Shown here in pieces: positions 44,321 through 53,239 of a stretch of DNA of 64,000 nt (its first letter is position 1; every line of letters begins with the position of its first letter). Source of the DNA: M3007 sp046329435 (GTDB taxonomy: Bacteria > Bacteroidota > Bacteroidia > Chitinophagales > Saprospiraceae); assembly GCA_046329435.1 (NCBI GenBank), contig JAXLUR010000013.1, forward strand, positions 53,354 to 117,353, given 5' to 3'. Position numbers and translations under genes: made by a program. Under the pieces are notes generated by a model that ran no database searches, was not told the origin of the DNA, and worked only from the letters and a program-made list of their open reading frames with translations.

Positions 44321-45442
44321 ATGCGCATCCGACCCTTTTCGGCGCTTTATCCCAACTTTGATTTTATCGCCTCGCCCGATTCGTTCTGCGCCAACGCGAA
44401 GGACAATTTTCGCGAGTTTCAGAAAAGCGGTTTTTTCGAAAAGCTGCCGCAGGCGGCCATGTTCGTGTACGAAATCATGTCGGGCGGGCGCCGCCACCTG
44501 GGCCTGATCGCGCAAAACGATGTGCAGGATTTTTTCGAAGGCCGCATCATCAAACATGAAAACACGCTGCGCGAAAAAGAGCAGCAGCAAATGCAAATGT
44601 TCCTGCGCTGGCACGCCGTGCTGAAACCGGTCTTGCTGACCTTTTCGCCGGTGCCGGACATCACCCGCTGGCTCGATGCGTACGCAGCCAGCCACGAGGC
44701 GCTTTTTACCACCTTTTTCGAACGCGAAAACCAGACCCACCGGGCCTGGCCGGTCACTTCGGCGGCCGACATCGAGGCCGTGCAACTGTTGTTCCAGCGG
44801 CACATTCAGCGCAGTTATATCGCCGACGGTCACCACCGCACCACCACCGTGGCCCTCCTGTACGAATGCCTGCGCGACAAAAACCCGGTGTTCGATTTCG
44901 CCAACCTGTTTTGCGCCTACTTTCCGAGCGACCAGCTCGATATCCTCGATTTTAACCGCGTCGTGGAAATGCCCGCGGGCATGACCCCCATCCAGCTGAT
45001 CGTGCGCCTTACCCGCGTGGCCGATCTCGACATCCTGCCCGAACTGCGCAAACCGGCCGAAAAGCACGAACTCGTGTTTTTGCTCCAGGGCGACTGGTAC
45101 AGCCTTCGCTGGAAAACCGCTGTGCTGGAAGTGCTCGAGCACCGTCACGTGAGCCTTGACGCCAACCTGCTCAACGAACTGGTGCTTCGCGATATCCTTG
45201 GTATTCAGGATGTTCGCACCGATGCGCGTATCAGTTATGTCGAAGGCGCGCGCGGCACCGAAGGCATCAGGAAGCTCGTGGGCGAGCGCCCCGACCGAAT
45301 CGGATTTATGCTTTACCCCGTCTCTTTCGACGACATGATCCGGATTGCCGACGCCGGCGAAACCCTGCCGCCCAAAAGCACGTATTTCGAGCCCAGAATG
45401 AAGAGTGGAATGTTGGTTAAAATGCTGAAACAGGACAATTGA
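44321..45442 (+). CDS. DUF1015 family protein
   Basis: A 373-residue cytoplasmic protein. The start MRIRPFSALYPN, GRIIKHENTLREKEQQ, YIADGHHRTTTVALLYECL and ANLFCAYFPSDQLDILDFNRV are the signature segments of DUF1015, often annotated as a SerB-cluster protein of unknown function. The ATG is set by the promoter just upstream; reading frames that begin earlier would start before that promoter. Confidence 0.88.
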   Translation: MRIRPFSALYPNFDFIASPDSFCANAKDNFREFQKSGFFEKLPQAAMFVYEIMSGGRRHLGLIAQNDVQDFFEGRIIKHENTLREKEQQQMQMFLRWHAVLKPVLLTFSPVPDITRWLDAYAASHEALFTTFFERENQTHRAWPVTSAADIEAVQLLFQRHIQRSYIADGHHRTTTVALLYECLRDKNPVFDFANLFCAYFPSDQLDILDFNRVVEMPAGMTPIQLIVRLTRVADLDILPELRKPAEKHELVFLLQGDWYSLRWKTAVLEVLEHRHVSLDANLLNELVLRDILGIQDVRTDARISYVEGARGTEGIRKLVGERPDRIGFMLYPVSFDDMIRIADAGETLPPKSTYFEPRMKSGMLVKMLKQDN

Positions 45443-45446
45443 GGTG

Positions 45447-45454
45447 TATCTTTG
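45447..45454 (+). promoter_or_regulatory. Candidate -7 box for the subtilase gene
   Basis: TATCTTTG matches TAnnTTTG exactly and lies 45 bp before the ATG at 45500. No clear -33 element at the usual distance. Confidence 0.5.
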
Positions 45455-45499
45455 TTGAGTTTTCCCAGTAGTCTTCCCTACGTTTAATTTTATCCCAAA

Positions 45500-47551
45500 A
45501 TGACAAAAAAACTCAACAAAATCAGCCTCAACTACGGCGGCATTAAAATCAGTTTATCCAAAAGCAAAACCGACGCAGCCGTTCAATATCACCCAGGAGC
45601 GCCCAAATCCACTGCCAAAAAAGCCAACCGCGGCGCTGTCGCCGCCCCGCCGATCGAAGGCTTCGAAGTGGTCCGCAGCAAACGCGGCATCGACAAGAAA
45701 CTCGATCAGCTCCGCGCCCGCCCCGAAGTAGCCGTGGGCACTCACGTCTGGAATTTTGACGGGCAGGACGACACTCCATTCATCCCTACCGGCAACCTGT
45801 ACGTCGAGTTCGATACCAACCGCGCCAGCGCCGACAAACAACGCGAAATCCTGGAAGCGCTGCACCTCAACATCAAGGAAGTGGTGGGTACCGGCGCATA
45901 CCGCGTCAGCGTGACGCCCGCATCGCCCAACCCCATCCGATGCGCGCTTGATTTGCAGAAAAACAAACTCGTCCGGGTCGCCGAGCCGGAATTGGCCACG
46001 CTGCCTGCGCCACGCAGTTATTCGGCGCCCGCGGGCCGCTTCGTAGCCACCCAATGGCACCTGGAAAACACCGGACAAGCCATTCCGGCCATCGACGTTC
46101 CGAACTCGGTGTATGCAGCCTCGCATTTCAAACCCGGCGCCGACGCCAAGGTGAAAGCAGCCTGGCAACACCTCCAGTCGCTGGGGTCGCCCAATATCAG
46201 GATTGCCGTCATCGACACGGGTTTTGCGCTCGATCATCCGCAATTGCGCGGCGACGGCACCAAAATCCGCAACCCCTTCAACGCTGCAACCCGCACCGCC
46301 GACGTGTCGCCTTACGTCATGCTGTCCGACGGCAGCTTTCAGGTGTACAGCCACGGGACCTCCTGTGCGGCCGTAGCCGCGGGCGCGCTCGATGTACAGG
46401 GCGTTATGGGCGCCGCGCCGATGTCGCGGATCATTCCGATCAAACTCGACGTATTGAGCGATGAGGCCATTCGCAATGCCTTCGAACACGCCGCCCTCAA
46501 CGGGGCCGACATCATCAGTTGCAGTCTGGGTTATCCCAAGCCGGTGCCGTTGTCAACGTTTGTGACCAACTACATCAGCCAGGTTGCGCGCAACGGCCGT
46601 GGCGGCAAGGGGCTGCCGATCTTTTTCGCCGCAGGCAATGCCAACCCCGCCTCCAACAACCAGCCGCGGCCCATCAGCGATTTTGCCGCGCACCCCGATG
46701 TCATTTGCATCACGGCTTCCAACAGCCTCGACCAGCGCTCCGATTATTCGTTTTACGGCGATAATGCGCACAACTGCGCCCCGACCAACGGCAACGCGGG
46801 CGTAGGGATCACCACGGCCACCGTCGATCTCGACGACAGCGGCCAATCGCTGGTATTGACCTACACCAGCGGCTTCGGCGGCACATCGAGCGCTACCCCG
46901 CTGACGGCCGGCGTGTGCGCCCTCTTGCTGAGCGCCAACCCCAACCTCACCCTCGACGATATTCGCCGCATCCTGCGCCAGTCGGCCGACAGGATCGGCA
47001 CGGGATACGACGCCAACGGGCACTCTCCCTATTTCGGGTACGGCCGTATCAACGCATTGCGCGCCGTACAAATGGCCAACTCGCTGAAAACCGGCGGAAT
47101 GCCGGGCGCCGGCAGCAGCACCAGTGTCAGTACGGGCAGCAGCGCCGGCAGCACGACCGGCACGGTGTTGAGGGGGCGCGTAGCGTCCAAGTTCCTGAAC
47201 GTCCGGTCGGGCCCCGGTACTACATTTGCCAAAGTGGCCGAATTGAAACAGGGCGACCTCGTCAATCTGCTTGAAAAAGTGTCCAGTTTCTGGCGCATCG
47301 GCGCCGCGCAGTTTGTAAGCGCCGATTTCGTGCAGGTACTCCAGGCAGCGCAGGCGGCGCCTGTTGCCAGCCGGAAAGGGCGGGTCAACAATTCTTTCCT
47401 CAATGTCCGCTCGGGGCCCGGGGTGAGTTTCCCCAAAGTCGGCGAACTCAAAATGGGCGATGTGGTTTCCATATTCGAAACCACTGCCGACGGCTGGATG
47501 CGCGTGGGCGACGGAAAATGGGTGTTGGGGAAATTTGTGCAGGAGTTGTAA
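45500..47551 (+). CDS. S8 subtilisin-like serine protease with two C-terminal SH3 domains
   Basis: A 683-residue protein. The subtilase domain (about 225-540) holds the full triad: Asp239 in AVIDTGF, His285 in SHGTSCA and Ser463 in GGTSSATPL, with the oxyanion segment FFAAGNAN. An N-terminal region (about 75-170; NLYVEFDTNRASADKQREIL, YRVSVTPASPNP) resembles an inhibitor-type prodomain. A Gly/Ser/Thr linker leads to two bacterial SH3 domains, each with FLNVRSGPG (about 555-615 and 625-683). There is no hydrophobic signal peptide at the N-terminus (MTKKLNKISLNYGGIKISLS) and no Por sorting domain, so the protein is either cytoplasmic or exported by an unusual path. Confidence 0.88.
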   Translation: MTKKLNKISLNYGGIKISLSKSKTDAAVQYHPGAPKSTAKKANRGAVAAPPIEGFEVVRSKRGIDKKLDQLRARPEVAVGTHVWNFDGQDDTPFIPTGNLYVEFDTNRASADKQREILEALHLNIKEVVGTGAYRVSVTPASPNPIRCALDLQKNKLVRVAEPELATLPAPRSYSAPAGRFVATQWHLENTGQAIPAIDVPNSVYAASHFKPGADAKVKAAWQHLQSLGSPNIRIAVIDTGFALDHPQLRGDGTKIRNPFNAATRTADVSPYVMLSDGSFQVYSHGTSCAAVAAGALDVQGVMGAAPMSRIIPIKLDVLSDEAIRNAFEHAALNGADIISCSLGYPKPVPLSTFVTNYISQVARNGRGGKGLPIFFAAGNANPASNNQPRPISDFAAHPDVICITASNSLDQRSDYSFYGDNAHNCAPTNGNAGVGITTATVDLDDSGQSLVLTYTSGFGGTSSATPLTAGVCALLLSANPNLTLDDIRRILRQSADRIGTGYDANGHSPYFGYGRINALRAVQMANSLKTGGMPGAGSSTSVSTGSSAGSTTGTVLRGRVASKFLNVRSGPGTTFAKVAELKQGDLVNLLEKVSSFWRIGAAQFVSADFVQVLQAAQAAPVASRKGRVNNSFLNVRSGPGVSFPKVGELKMGDVVSIFETTADGWMRVGDGKWVLGKFVQEL

Positions 47552-47603
47552 CGCCCTTGCAAAATGTGCAAAACTTCCCGCCGTATTCTCGCGCGGGAAG
47601 CCG

Positions 47604-47611
47604 TACTTTTG
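47604..47611 (+). promoter_or_regulatory. Candidate -7 box of dnaX, almost leaderless
   Basis: TACTTTTG matches TAnnTTTG and ends only 6 bp before the dnaX ATG at 47618. Transcription would begin at or next to the start codon. The -33 region is not TTTG. Confidence 0.5.
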
Positions 47612-47617
47612 TCCAAC

Positions 47618-49348
47618 ATGAGCAACTTCATCGTCTCTGCCCGCAAGTACCGCCCCCAGCGTTTTGAAGACGTGGTGGGGCAGCAGCACGTTGCCGGCAC
47701 CTTGAAAAATGCCCTGGCTACCGATCACGTGGCCCATGCATTTTTGTTCACCGGCCCACGCGGCGTGGGCAAGACGACCTGCGCGCGCATCCTGGCCAAG
47801 GTGCTCAACTGCGAAAACCCCAGTGCCGAACACGATGCCTGCAACCAGTGCTCCTCCTGCACGGCCTTCAACGAAAACGCGTCTTTCAACATCATCGAAC
47901 TCGACGCCGCTTCCAACAACTCGGTGGAACACATCCGCGCCCTGATCGAACAGGTGCGCTTCCCGCCCCAACAGGGCCGCTACAAGGTGTTCATCATCGA
48001 CGAGGTGCACATGCTCTCGCAGGCTGCCTTCAACGCATTTCTCAAAACCCTCGAAGAGCCGCCGCCCTACGCGATTTTCATCCTCGCCACCACCGAAAAA
48101 CACAAAATCATCCCCACCATCCTGTCGCGCTGCCAGATCTTCGATTTCCGGCGGATCACCGTGGGCGATATGGTGCTGCACCTCAAAAATATCTGCGGCA
48201 AAGAAGGCATCACAGCCGAAGAAGACGCCCTGCACATCATCGCCCAAAAGGCCGACGGCGCCCTGCGCGACGCGCTTTCCATTTTCGACCGGATCACGAG
48301 CTCCTCGCGCGAAAACATTCGCTACGAAGATGTGATCGAGAACCTCAACGTTCTCGACTACGACTACTATTTCCAGATTACCGACGCCCTGCTGGCCGAA
48401 GACCTGCCCGCCCTGCTCAATTTGTTCGACCAGATCCTGCGCAAAGGCTTCGAACCCGACGTATTTGTCAACGGCCTGGCCGAACACCTGCGCAACCTGC
48501 TCGTATGCAAGGACGAAGCCACGCTGGCGCTGCTCGAAGTGGGCGAAGGACTGCGCGAACGATACCGCCGTCAGGCCGGGCTCGCACCCGCCTCTTTTCT
48601 GCTTACCGGCCTCAACCTGACCAATGAGTGCGACGTCAACTTCCGCATGGCCCGCCACAAACGCCTGCATGTCGAAATGGCCCTGATCAAGATGTGCCAC
48701 ATCGGCCGGGCGGTGAAGGCTGCGGGAATTCTGCAGGAAAAAAAAACGACTGACGACGACGCCCGGCCACTGAATCAAGCGCCCAAGCCCGCTCCGCCAG
48801 CGCCGCCTGCCGAAAACGGCAATGCCCAGGCGCTCAGCCCCCAGCAGATGTCGTCGCTGTCCGTCGACCTGCGGCTGGGGCTGCGCAAAGCCGACAAGGT
48901 GGCCCTCAAACTCGAAGCATTCGAACAGGCCGTTCAGGTGGAAGAAGCCGAACGCGCCGCGCGCACCAGCCGCGTTTCGCTCGAAAATGCCCGCGAAGAA
49001 TGGCTGCGCTACGCCGAAGCGGCCCGTACCCCTACCCTTCGGCAGGCCATGCAAAGCGCCGAACTGCGCCTGGAGGAAAAAACCCTCGTCGCCCGGCTGG
49101 GTTCGACTGTTTTCCAGGGCTACATCCGCGAGGAAGGCATGCGCCTGCTTGATTATTTGCGGCAACAATTGCACGATGTTCAGGTCAAGATCAGACTGGA
49201 ACTCGACGAAGCCCGGCAGGCCGAAATTCAGGCGGCCAGTGCAGCCAGCAAACCGCTTACCGTCAAGGAAAAATTTGATAAAATGCGGGAACTCAACCCC
49301 TTGGTCAATGATCTGATTCAGCGTTTCGACCTCAAACTCGACGAGTAA
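47618..49348 (+). CDS. dnaX: DNA polymerase III subunit gamma/tau
   Basis: A 576-residue clamp-loader ATPase. MSNFIVSARKYRPQRFEDVV is the family start. Walker A is GPRGVGKT (46-53), the zinc site has Cys65, Cys75, Cys78 and Cys81, Walker B is VFIIDEVHML and the SRC arginine finger is in ILSRCQIF. Domain III ends near 365; a Pro/Ala-rich linker and a tau-type C-terminal region (about 400-576) follow. An A9 tract at codons 374-377 is positioned for -1 frameshifting with a stop two codons later, which would give a 378-residue gamma-like form. Confidence 0.95.
   Translation: MSNFIVSARKYRPQRFEDVVGQQHVAGTLKNALATDHVAHAFLFTGPRGVGKTTCARILAKVLNCENPSAEHDACNQCSSCTAFNENASFNIIELDAASNNSVEHIRALIEQVRFPPQQGRYKVFIIDEVHMLSQAAFNAFLKTLEEPPPYAIFILATTEKHKIIPTILSRCQIFDFRRITVGDMVLHLKNICGKEGITAEEDALHIIAQKADGALRDALSIFDRITSSSRENIRYEDVIENLNVLDYDYYFQITDALLAEDLPALLNLFDQILRKGFEPDVFVNGLAEHLRNLLVCKDEATLALLEVGEGLRERYRRQAGLAPASFLLTGLNLTNECDVNFRMARHKRLHVEMALIKMCHIGRAVKAAGILQEKKTTDDDARPLNQAPKPAPPAPPAENGNAQALSPQQMSSLSVDLRLGLRKADKVALKLEAFEQAVQVEEAERAARTSRVSLENAREEWLRYAEAARTPTLRQAMQSAELRLEEKTLVARLGSTVFQGYIREEGMRLLDYLRQQLHDVQVKIRLELDEARQAEIQAASAASKPLTVKEKFDKMRELNPLVNDLIQRFDLKLDE
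48738..48753 (+). promoter_or_regulatory. dnaX: Predicted programmed frameshift/slippage site in dnaX
   Basis: Nine A (48738-48746) are read as GAA AAA AAA ACG. This gives the slippery heptamer A-AAA-AAA in the proper phase. A -1 shift continues AAC GAC TGA, ending at 48753. A +1 shift or one-base change in A number also ends soon, at TGA 48771-48773. The site lies between domain III and the tau-specific region, as in dnaX of Escherichia coli (ribosomal frameshift) and Thermus (transcript slippage at A9). I see no strong stem just behind it. Confidence 0.65.
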
Positions 49349-49381
49349 TGCCGGCCGCATGAGTCGCTTAGCCTAGTGTAT

Positions 49382-50419
49382 ATGTACGCGATCTTTAAGC
49401 CCATCCTTTTCCTTCTTTCTCCCGAAACAGCACACCGTATTACCGTTTTTTTTCTTGACCTGGCAACTGCCTTCCCACCTTTTCGATGGCTGCTGAAACG
49501 TTGGTATTGCCTGGAAAATAAAACGCTGGAACGCCGGGTCCTGGGCCTTCGTTTTCCCAATCCCGTAGGGCTGGCGGCAGGTTTTGACAAGGACGGAAAA
49601 CACATCGACGGCCTGTCCTGCCTGGGCTTCGGATTCATCGAAGTCGGTACCGTGACGCCCAAACCTCAGGACGGGAACCCGCGCCCCCGTCTGTTCCGCT
49701 TGCCCAAAGACCGCGCGCTCATCAACAGGATGGGCTTCAACAACAAAGGGCTGAACGCTCTGGTCGGCCGCCTGAAAAAATACCGTGACAAAACACCGGC
49801 CGGCGTCGGCCCGGTGATCGGCGGCAACATCGGCAAAAACAAGGTGACCCCCAATGAGGAAGCCGAAAACGACTATTTGACCTGCTTCGAAGCCCTTTTC
49901 CCCTGGGTCGATTACTTCGTGGTCAATGTCAGCTCGCCCAACACTCCCGGCCTGCGGGCTTTGCAGGAAAAAGAGCCGCTGACCCGCTTGCTGAACCTTT
50001 TACAGGAAAAAAACAGGGCAAAGCCCGCCCAAAAACCCATTCTGCTCAAAATCGCTCCCGACCTGACCGACGAGCAACTCGACGACATTGCCGCCATCGT
50101 GCAGGATACCGGATTGGCAGGCGTGATCGCGACAAATACAACGATTGCGCGGGAGCCCTTGCAAACCCCGCCGGTCGCGGTGGAGCAGATAGGTGCTGGC
50201 GGCCTCAGCGGTGCGCCCTTGCGCGAGCGCTCCACGGTGGTGATCCGCCGCCTGCGCGAACGGCTGGGCGCCGGCCCAGCGATTATCGGAGTGGGCGGCA
50301 TCGATTCGGCAGCGGCAGCCAGGGAAAAACTGGAAGCCGGGGCCGATCTGGTGCAGGTGTACAGCGGACTGGTGTATGAAGGTCCGGGGCTGGTGAGCCG
50401 TATTCTCGACGGCCTATGA
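49382..50419 (+). CDS. pyrD: Quinone-dependent dihydroorotate dehydrogenase (class 2)
   Basis: A 345-residue FMN enzyme of pyrimidine synthesis that oxidises dihydroorotate to orotate and passes electrons to quinone at the membrane. The N-terminal amphipathic membrane helices of class 2 are present (ILFLLSPETAHRITVFFLDLA). Core: NPVGLAAGFDKDGKHIDGL, FIEVGTVTPKPQDGNPRPRLFRL, INRMGFNNKG, the catalytic serine region FVVNVSSPNTPGLR, and the FMN-binding end IGVGGIDSAAAAREKLEAGADLVQVYSGLVYEGP. ATG 49382 follows GTG 49376 in frame. Its TGA stop lies next to the stop of the convergent helicase gene. Confidence 0.95.
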   Translation: MYAIFKPILFLLSPETAHRITVFFLDLATAFPPFRWLLKRWYCLENKTLERRVLGLRFPNPVGLAAGFDKDGKHIDGLSCLGFGFIEVGTVTPKPQDGNPRPRLFRLPKDRALINRMGFNNKGLNALVGRLKKYRDKTPAGVGPVIGGNIGKNKVTPNEEAENDYLTCFEALFPWVDYFVVNVSSPNTPGLRALQEKEPLTRLLNLLQEKNRAKPAQKPILLKIAPDLTDEQLDDIAAIVQDTGLAGVIATNTTIAREPLQTPPVAVEQIGAGGLSGAPLRERSTVVIRRLRERLGAGPAIIGVGGIDSAAAAREKLEAGADLVQVYSGLVYEGPGLVSRILDGL

Positions 50420-51748
50420 TGCCGGCGGCGGAGCCTGGGGTTTTTCGCCCCGGTTTTTGCCCCGGTTGCGACCGCCGCGTCGCCGGCGTTGTTTTTTCCC
50501 CTCTTCTTTTTGCTCCGCGCCCTGTCTTGGTTTTTCGCCGGGGTGCAGCACTGTGGTACCGTCTTTTTTGTGATGACGGCTTTCGTGACGGGGGCGTTGT
50601 TGCGGTTTTTCCTCGCCGGCACTCATATGCGGCGGCAGGGGCAGCCTGTCGATGGTTTTACCGATCAGTTTTTCGATACGGCGAAAACGGCCCTGGTCGG
50701 CCGGCGCTACAAGCGTAATGGCCTCGCCTTTGCGTTCGGCGCGGGCGGTGCGGCCGATACGGTGCACGTAGTCTTCGGCGTCGCGCGGAATGTCGTAGTT
50801 GATCACCAGATCGATGCCCTCCACGTCGATACCCCGGCTGAGCACGTCGGTGGCGACCAGAATATCGGTTTTACGGTTGCGAAAATCGAGCATGGTTTGC
50901 TCGCGCTCCGCCTGTTCGAGGTCGCTGCTGATGGGTGCTACCGGCAGGTTGCGTTTGGCCAGCTGGCGGTACAGCTGCCCGACGACCGCTTTGGTAGAGC
51001 TGAATATCAGGATGCGCTGACCGGCGCGGTCTTTCAGCAATTCGGTCACCAGCGCCAGTTTGTGTTTGTCGTCGACAAAGCACACCGACTGCGTCACGCC
51101 TTCGGCGGGCTTGGACAGGGCAATGCTCACCGTCACCGGGTCGCGCAGCAGCGTACGGGCCAGTTTGAGTACCTGGGGCGGCATGGTGGCCGAAAACAGC
51201 AGGCTTTGCCGTTGCGGATTGATTTTTTTGATGATCGCCATCAAATCGGGCTGAAAACCCATGTCGAGCATGCGGTCCGCCTCGTCGAGCACCAGAAAAC
51301 GCAGGCGCGAAAAATTGACATAACCCAGGTTCATGTGTGCGATCAGTCGGCCGGGGGTCGCCACGATCACATCGGCGCCCTGCACCAGTGCGCTTTTTTC
51401 CTGGGCGAATTCCTTCCCGTCGCCGCCGCCGTAAATCGCGATGGAGGAAATACCGGTGAAGTACGAGTATGCGCCGATCATCTGGTCGATCTGAGCTGCC
51501 AGTTCGCGGGTCGGTACGACGACGAGCGCATGGGTAAAGTGCCCGGCAGGGCCGTAAAGGATTTCATTGAGAATAGGCAGTACAAAAGCTGCCGTTTTAC
51601 CCGTGCCCGTTTGGGCTACGCCAATCAGGTCTTTGCCTTCCAGAATGACCGGAATGGCTTTCTCCTGTATGGGTGTGGCGGTTTTAAAATTCAATGCTTC
51701 GATGCCGTCAAGCAGATCGGGGTGCAGTCCAAATTCGGAAAATTCCAT
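50414..51748 (-). CDS. DEAD-box RNA helicase
   Basis: A 444-residue ATP-dependent RNA helicase of the RhlE-like group. Motif Q (FKTATPIQEKAIPVI), Walker A AQTGTGKT (45-52), PTREL, TPGRL, DEAD (155-158), SAT (186-188), and the second-domain motifs RGIDVEG and HRIGRTAR are all present. The last 75 residues are very basic (KKDGTTVLHPGE..., QRRRRGGRNRGKNRG), usual for RNA contact. It helps RNA unfolding, ribosome assembly or decay. Its stop codon overlaps that of pyrD by convergence, with no terminator between them. Confidence 0.94.
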   Translation of the reverse strand: MEFSEFGLHPDLLDGIEALNFKTATPIQEKAIPVILEGKDLIGVAQTGTGKTAAFVLPILNEILYGPAGHFTHALVVVPTRELAAQIDQMIGAYSYFTGISSIAIYGGGDGKEFAQEKSALVQGADVIVATPGRLIAHMNLGYVNFSRLRFLVLDEADRMLDMGFQPDLMAIIKKINPQRQSLLFSATMPPQVLKLARTLLRDPVTVSIALSKPAEGVTQSVCFVDDKHKLALVTELLKDRAGQRILIFSSTKAVVGQLYRQLAKRNLPVAPISSDLEQAEREQTMLDFRNRKTDILVATDVLSRGIDVEGIDLVINYDIPRDAEDYVHRIGRTARAERKGEAITLVAPADQGRFRRIEKLIGKTIDRLPLPPHMSAGEEKPQQRPRHESRHHKKDGTTVLHPGEKPRQGAEQKEEGKKQRRRRGGRNRGKNRGEKPQAPPPAS

Positions 51749-51827
51749 AGTGTGTTGTTATAAGGGGCCTGAGGGAAAGATAGGCAAGCGCCAAACGGCG
51801 TTGCCTGGTTTTTTTCCCATTAAAAAA

Positions 51828-52256
51828 TCAACGCCCTTCCCATTTGCGGGTTTTCAGCCAGCGCAAGCCCAGGTAAAGGAGCAATCCGCTGGGGCCGGCC
51901 ACAAAAGTGAGGATGAGACACGGAACGATCCACAAATGCGGAATCTCGTTGTCGCGCCCGTCGTGCACCTGAAAAGCACCGGCAAACAAACTGAAAGACA
52001 GGTAGTTGAGCCAGCCGGTCAGCAGCATTTCCTTGCTGCGGAACAGGTGGGTCAGCCCGTCGAGCGACAAAAAACTACCCTCGTCAGGCCCGCCGAGAAG
52101 GTAGCTGATGGTAAAATAGGCGGCTGCCAGCAACAAAATAAAACCTGCGCCGAAGGCGATCCGTTCCGTGTAGCGCCAGCTGGGCATGAACATCAGCAAC
52201 ACCCAGGGAATAAAGATCAGAACGGTAGAATACCAGTAAAAGTTATCGGCAGACAT
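51828..52256 (-). CDS. ABA4-like (DUF4281) membrane protein
   Basis: A 142-residue protein with four membrane helices (about 7-24, 32-52, 78-95, 107-128). The segment TGWLNYLSFSLFAGAFQVHDG...IPHLWIVPCLILTFVAGPSGLLLYL matches the ABA4-like family (named after plant abscisic-acid-deficient 4). In plants ABA4 acts in neoxanthin synthesis; the bacterial role is not known, although a carotenoid link is possible. It stands 78 bp from nadC downstream on the same strand, in which order it is transcribed after nadC. Confidence 0.75.
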   Translation of the reverse strand: MSADNFYWYSTVLIFIPWVLLMFMPSWRYTERIAFGAGFILLLAAAYFTISYLLGGPDEGSFLSLDGLTHLFRSKEMLLTGWLNYLSFSLFAGAFQVHDGRDNEIPHLWIVPCLILTFVAGPSGLLLYLGLRWLKTRKWEGR

Positions 52257-52334
52257 ACTTGCAGACGATTGGGCATGGCGGTCGGACCGGGAGCGTGTTT
52301 AAAATTCAGTACCGCTCCAAGAACGAGGCGCCAG

Positions 52335-53195
52335 CTATTTGGAGATTTTCAAACTCAGGTCGAGCGGTTGAGCAGAATGGGTCAGTGCGCCGGCCGACAC
52401 ATAGTTAACGCCGGTAAGCGCATATTTCCGCACGTTGAACAAGGTGATACCGCCGGAGGCTTCCGTTTCGTATTGCCCCCCCACGGTCGCCACTGCTTCG
52501 TGCAGAATAGGGATTTCGAAGTTGTCGAACATCAGCCGGTTAAATCCGCCGGTTTTCAGCGCTTCATGTACCTCGACAAGGTTGCGTACTTCAAGCGTAA
52601 CGCCCAGGTTGAGCCCTTTCGACGCCTGATACTCCTTCACCCTTTCAAGGGCGGGCCTGATGCCGCCGGCAGCGTCCACGTGGTTGTCTTTGACCATGAT
52701 CCAGTCGTAGAGCCCCCAACGGTAATTTTCGCATCCGCCGATACGGACGGCCCATTTTTCCAAAAAGCGGATCAGGGGGGTGGTTTTGCGGGTATCGAGC
52801 ACTTTGACCGGCAGATCGCCCACTTCGAAAGCAAAGCGGCTGGCCAGCGTGGCGATGCCGCTCATGCGCTGCATGGTATTGAGCACGGTGCGTTCGGCCA
52901 GCAGCAAGGCGCGGGTATTGGCTTCCACTTCGAAAGCAATTTCGCCGTAAAGCACGTCGGTGCCGTCGGTTTTATGCACCGTCACTGTGCTGCCCGGGTC
53001 CACGTGTTTGAAAATACGCTGGGCCAATTCTATGCCGGCGATGACGCCGTAGTCCTTGATTTTCAACACCGCGCGACTGCGGCTGTCGGGCGGGATACAG
53101 GCCTGCGAAGTGTGATCGCCTTCATGCACATCTTCATGGATGGCAGCCGCGATAAACTCGTCGATCTGGGCGCTGGTAATGGGTGCTGGTATCAT
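52335..53195 (-). CDS. nadC: Nicotinate-nucleotide diphosphorylase (quinolinate phosphoribosyltransferase)
   Basis: A 286-residue cytoplasmic enzyme that turns quinolinate and PRPP into nicotinate mononucleotide, a step of NAD synthesis. Family segments: IHEDVHEGDHTSQACIPP, NTMQRMSGIATLA, VLDTRKTTPLIRFLEKWAVRIGGCENYRWGLYDWIMVKDNH, VEVRNLVE-like EVRNLVEVHEAL, and EASGGITLFNVRKYA. ATG 53195 gives the standard length. Pairs logically with nbaC at 3545-4060. No nadA or nadB is in the window. Confidence 0.95.
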   Translation of the reverse strand: MIPAPITSAQIDEFIAAAIHEDVHEGDHTSQACIPPDSRSRAVLKIKDYGVIAGIELAQRIFKHVDPGSTVTVHKTDGTDVLYGEIAFEVEANTRALLLAERTVLNTMQRMSGIATLASRFAFEVGDLPVKVLDTRKTTPLIRFLEKWAVRIGGCENYRWGLYDWIMVKDNHVDAAGGIRPALERVKEYQASKGLNLGVTLEVRNLVEVHEALKTGGFNRLMFDNFEIPILHEAVATVGGQYETEASGGITLFNVRKYALTGVNYVSAGALTHSAQPLDLSLKISK

Positions 53196-53239
53196 GATCT
53201 TGTTCTTATAGTTGATTTGCAGCCGGTTCGGCAAAGCGT

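Noticed and set aside
46553..49360. 935-codon open frame antisense to the subtilase and dnaX genes
   Set aside because: It runs across two unrelated well-identified genes and their junction; a codon-bias shadow of GC-rich sense genes.
49349..49374. Possible fragment of the MITE-like repeat (CATGAGTCGCTTA resembles CATAAGTCGCTTA)
   Set aside because: Only about 13 matching bases with no further blocks; chance similarity cannot be excluded.
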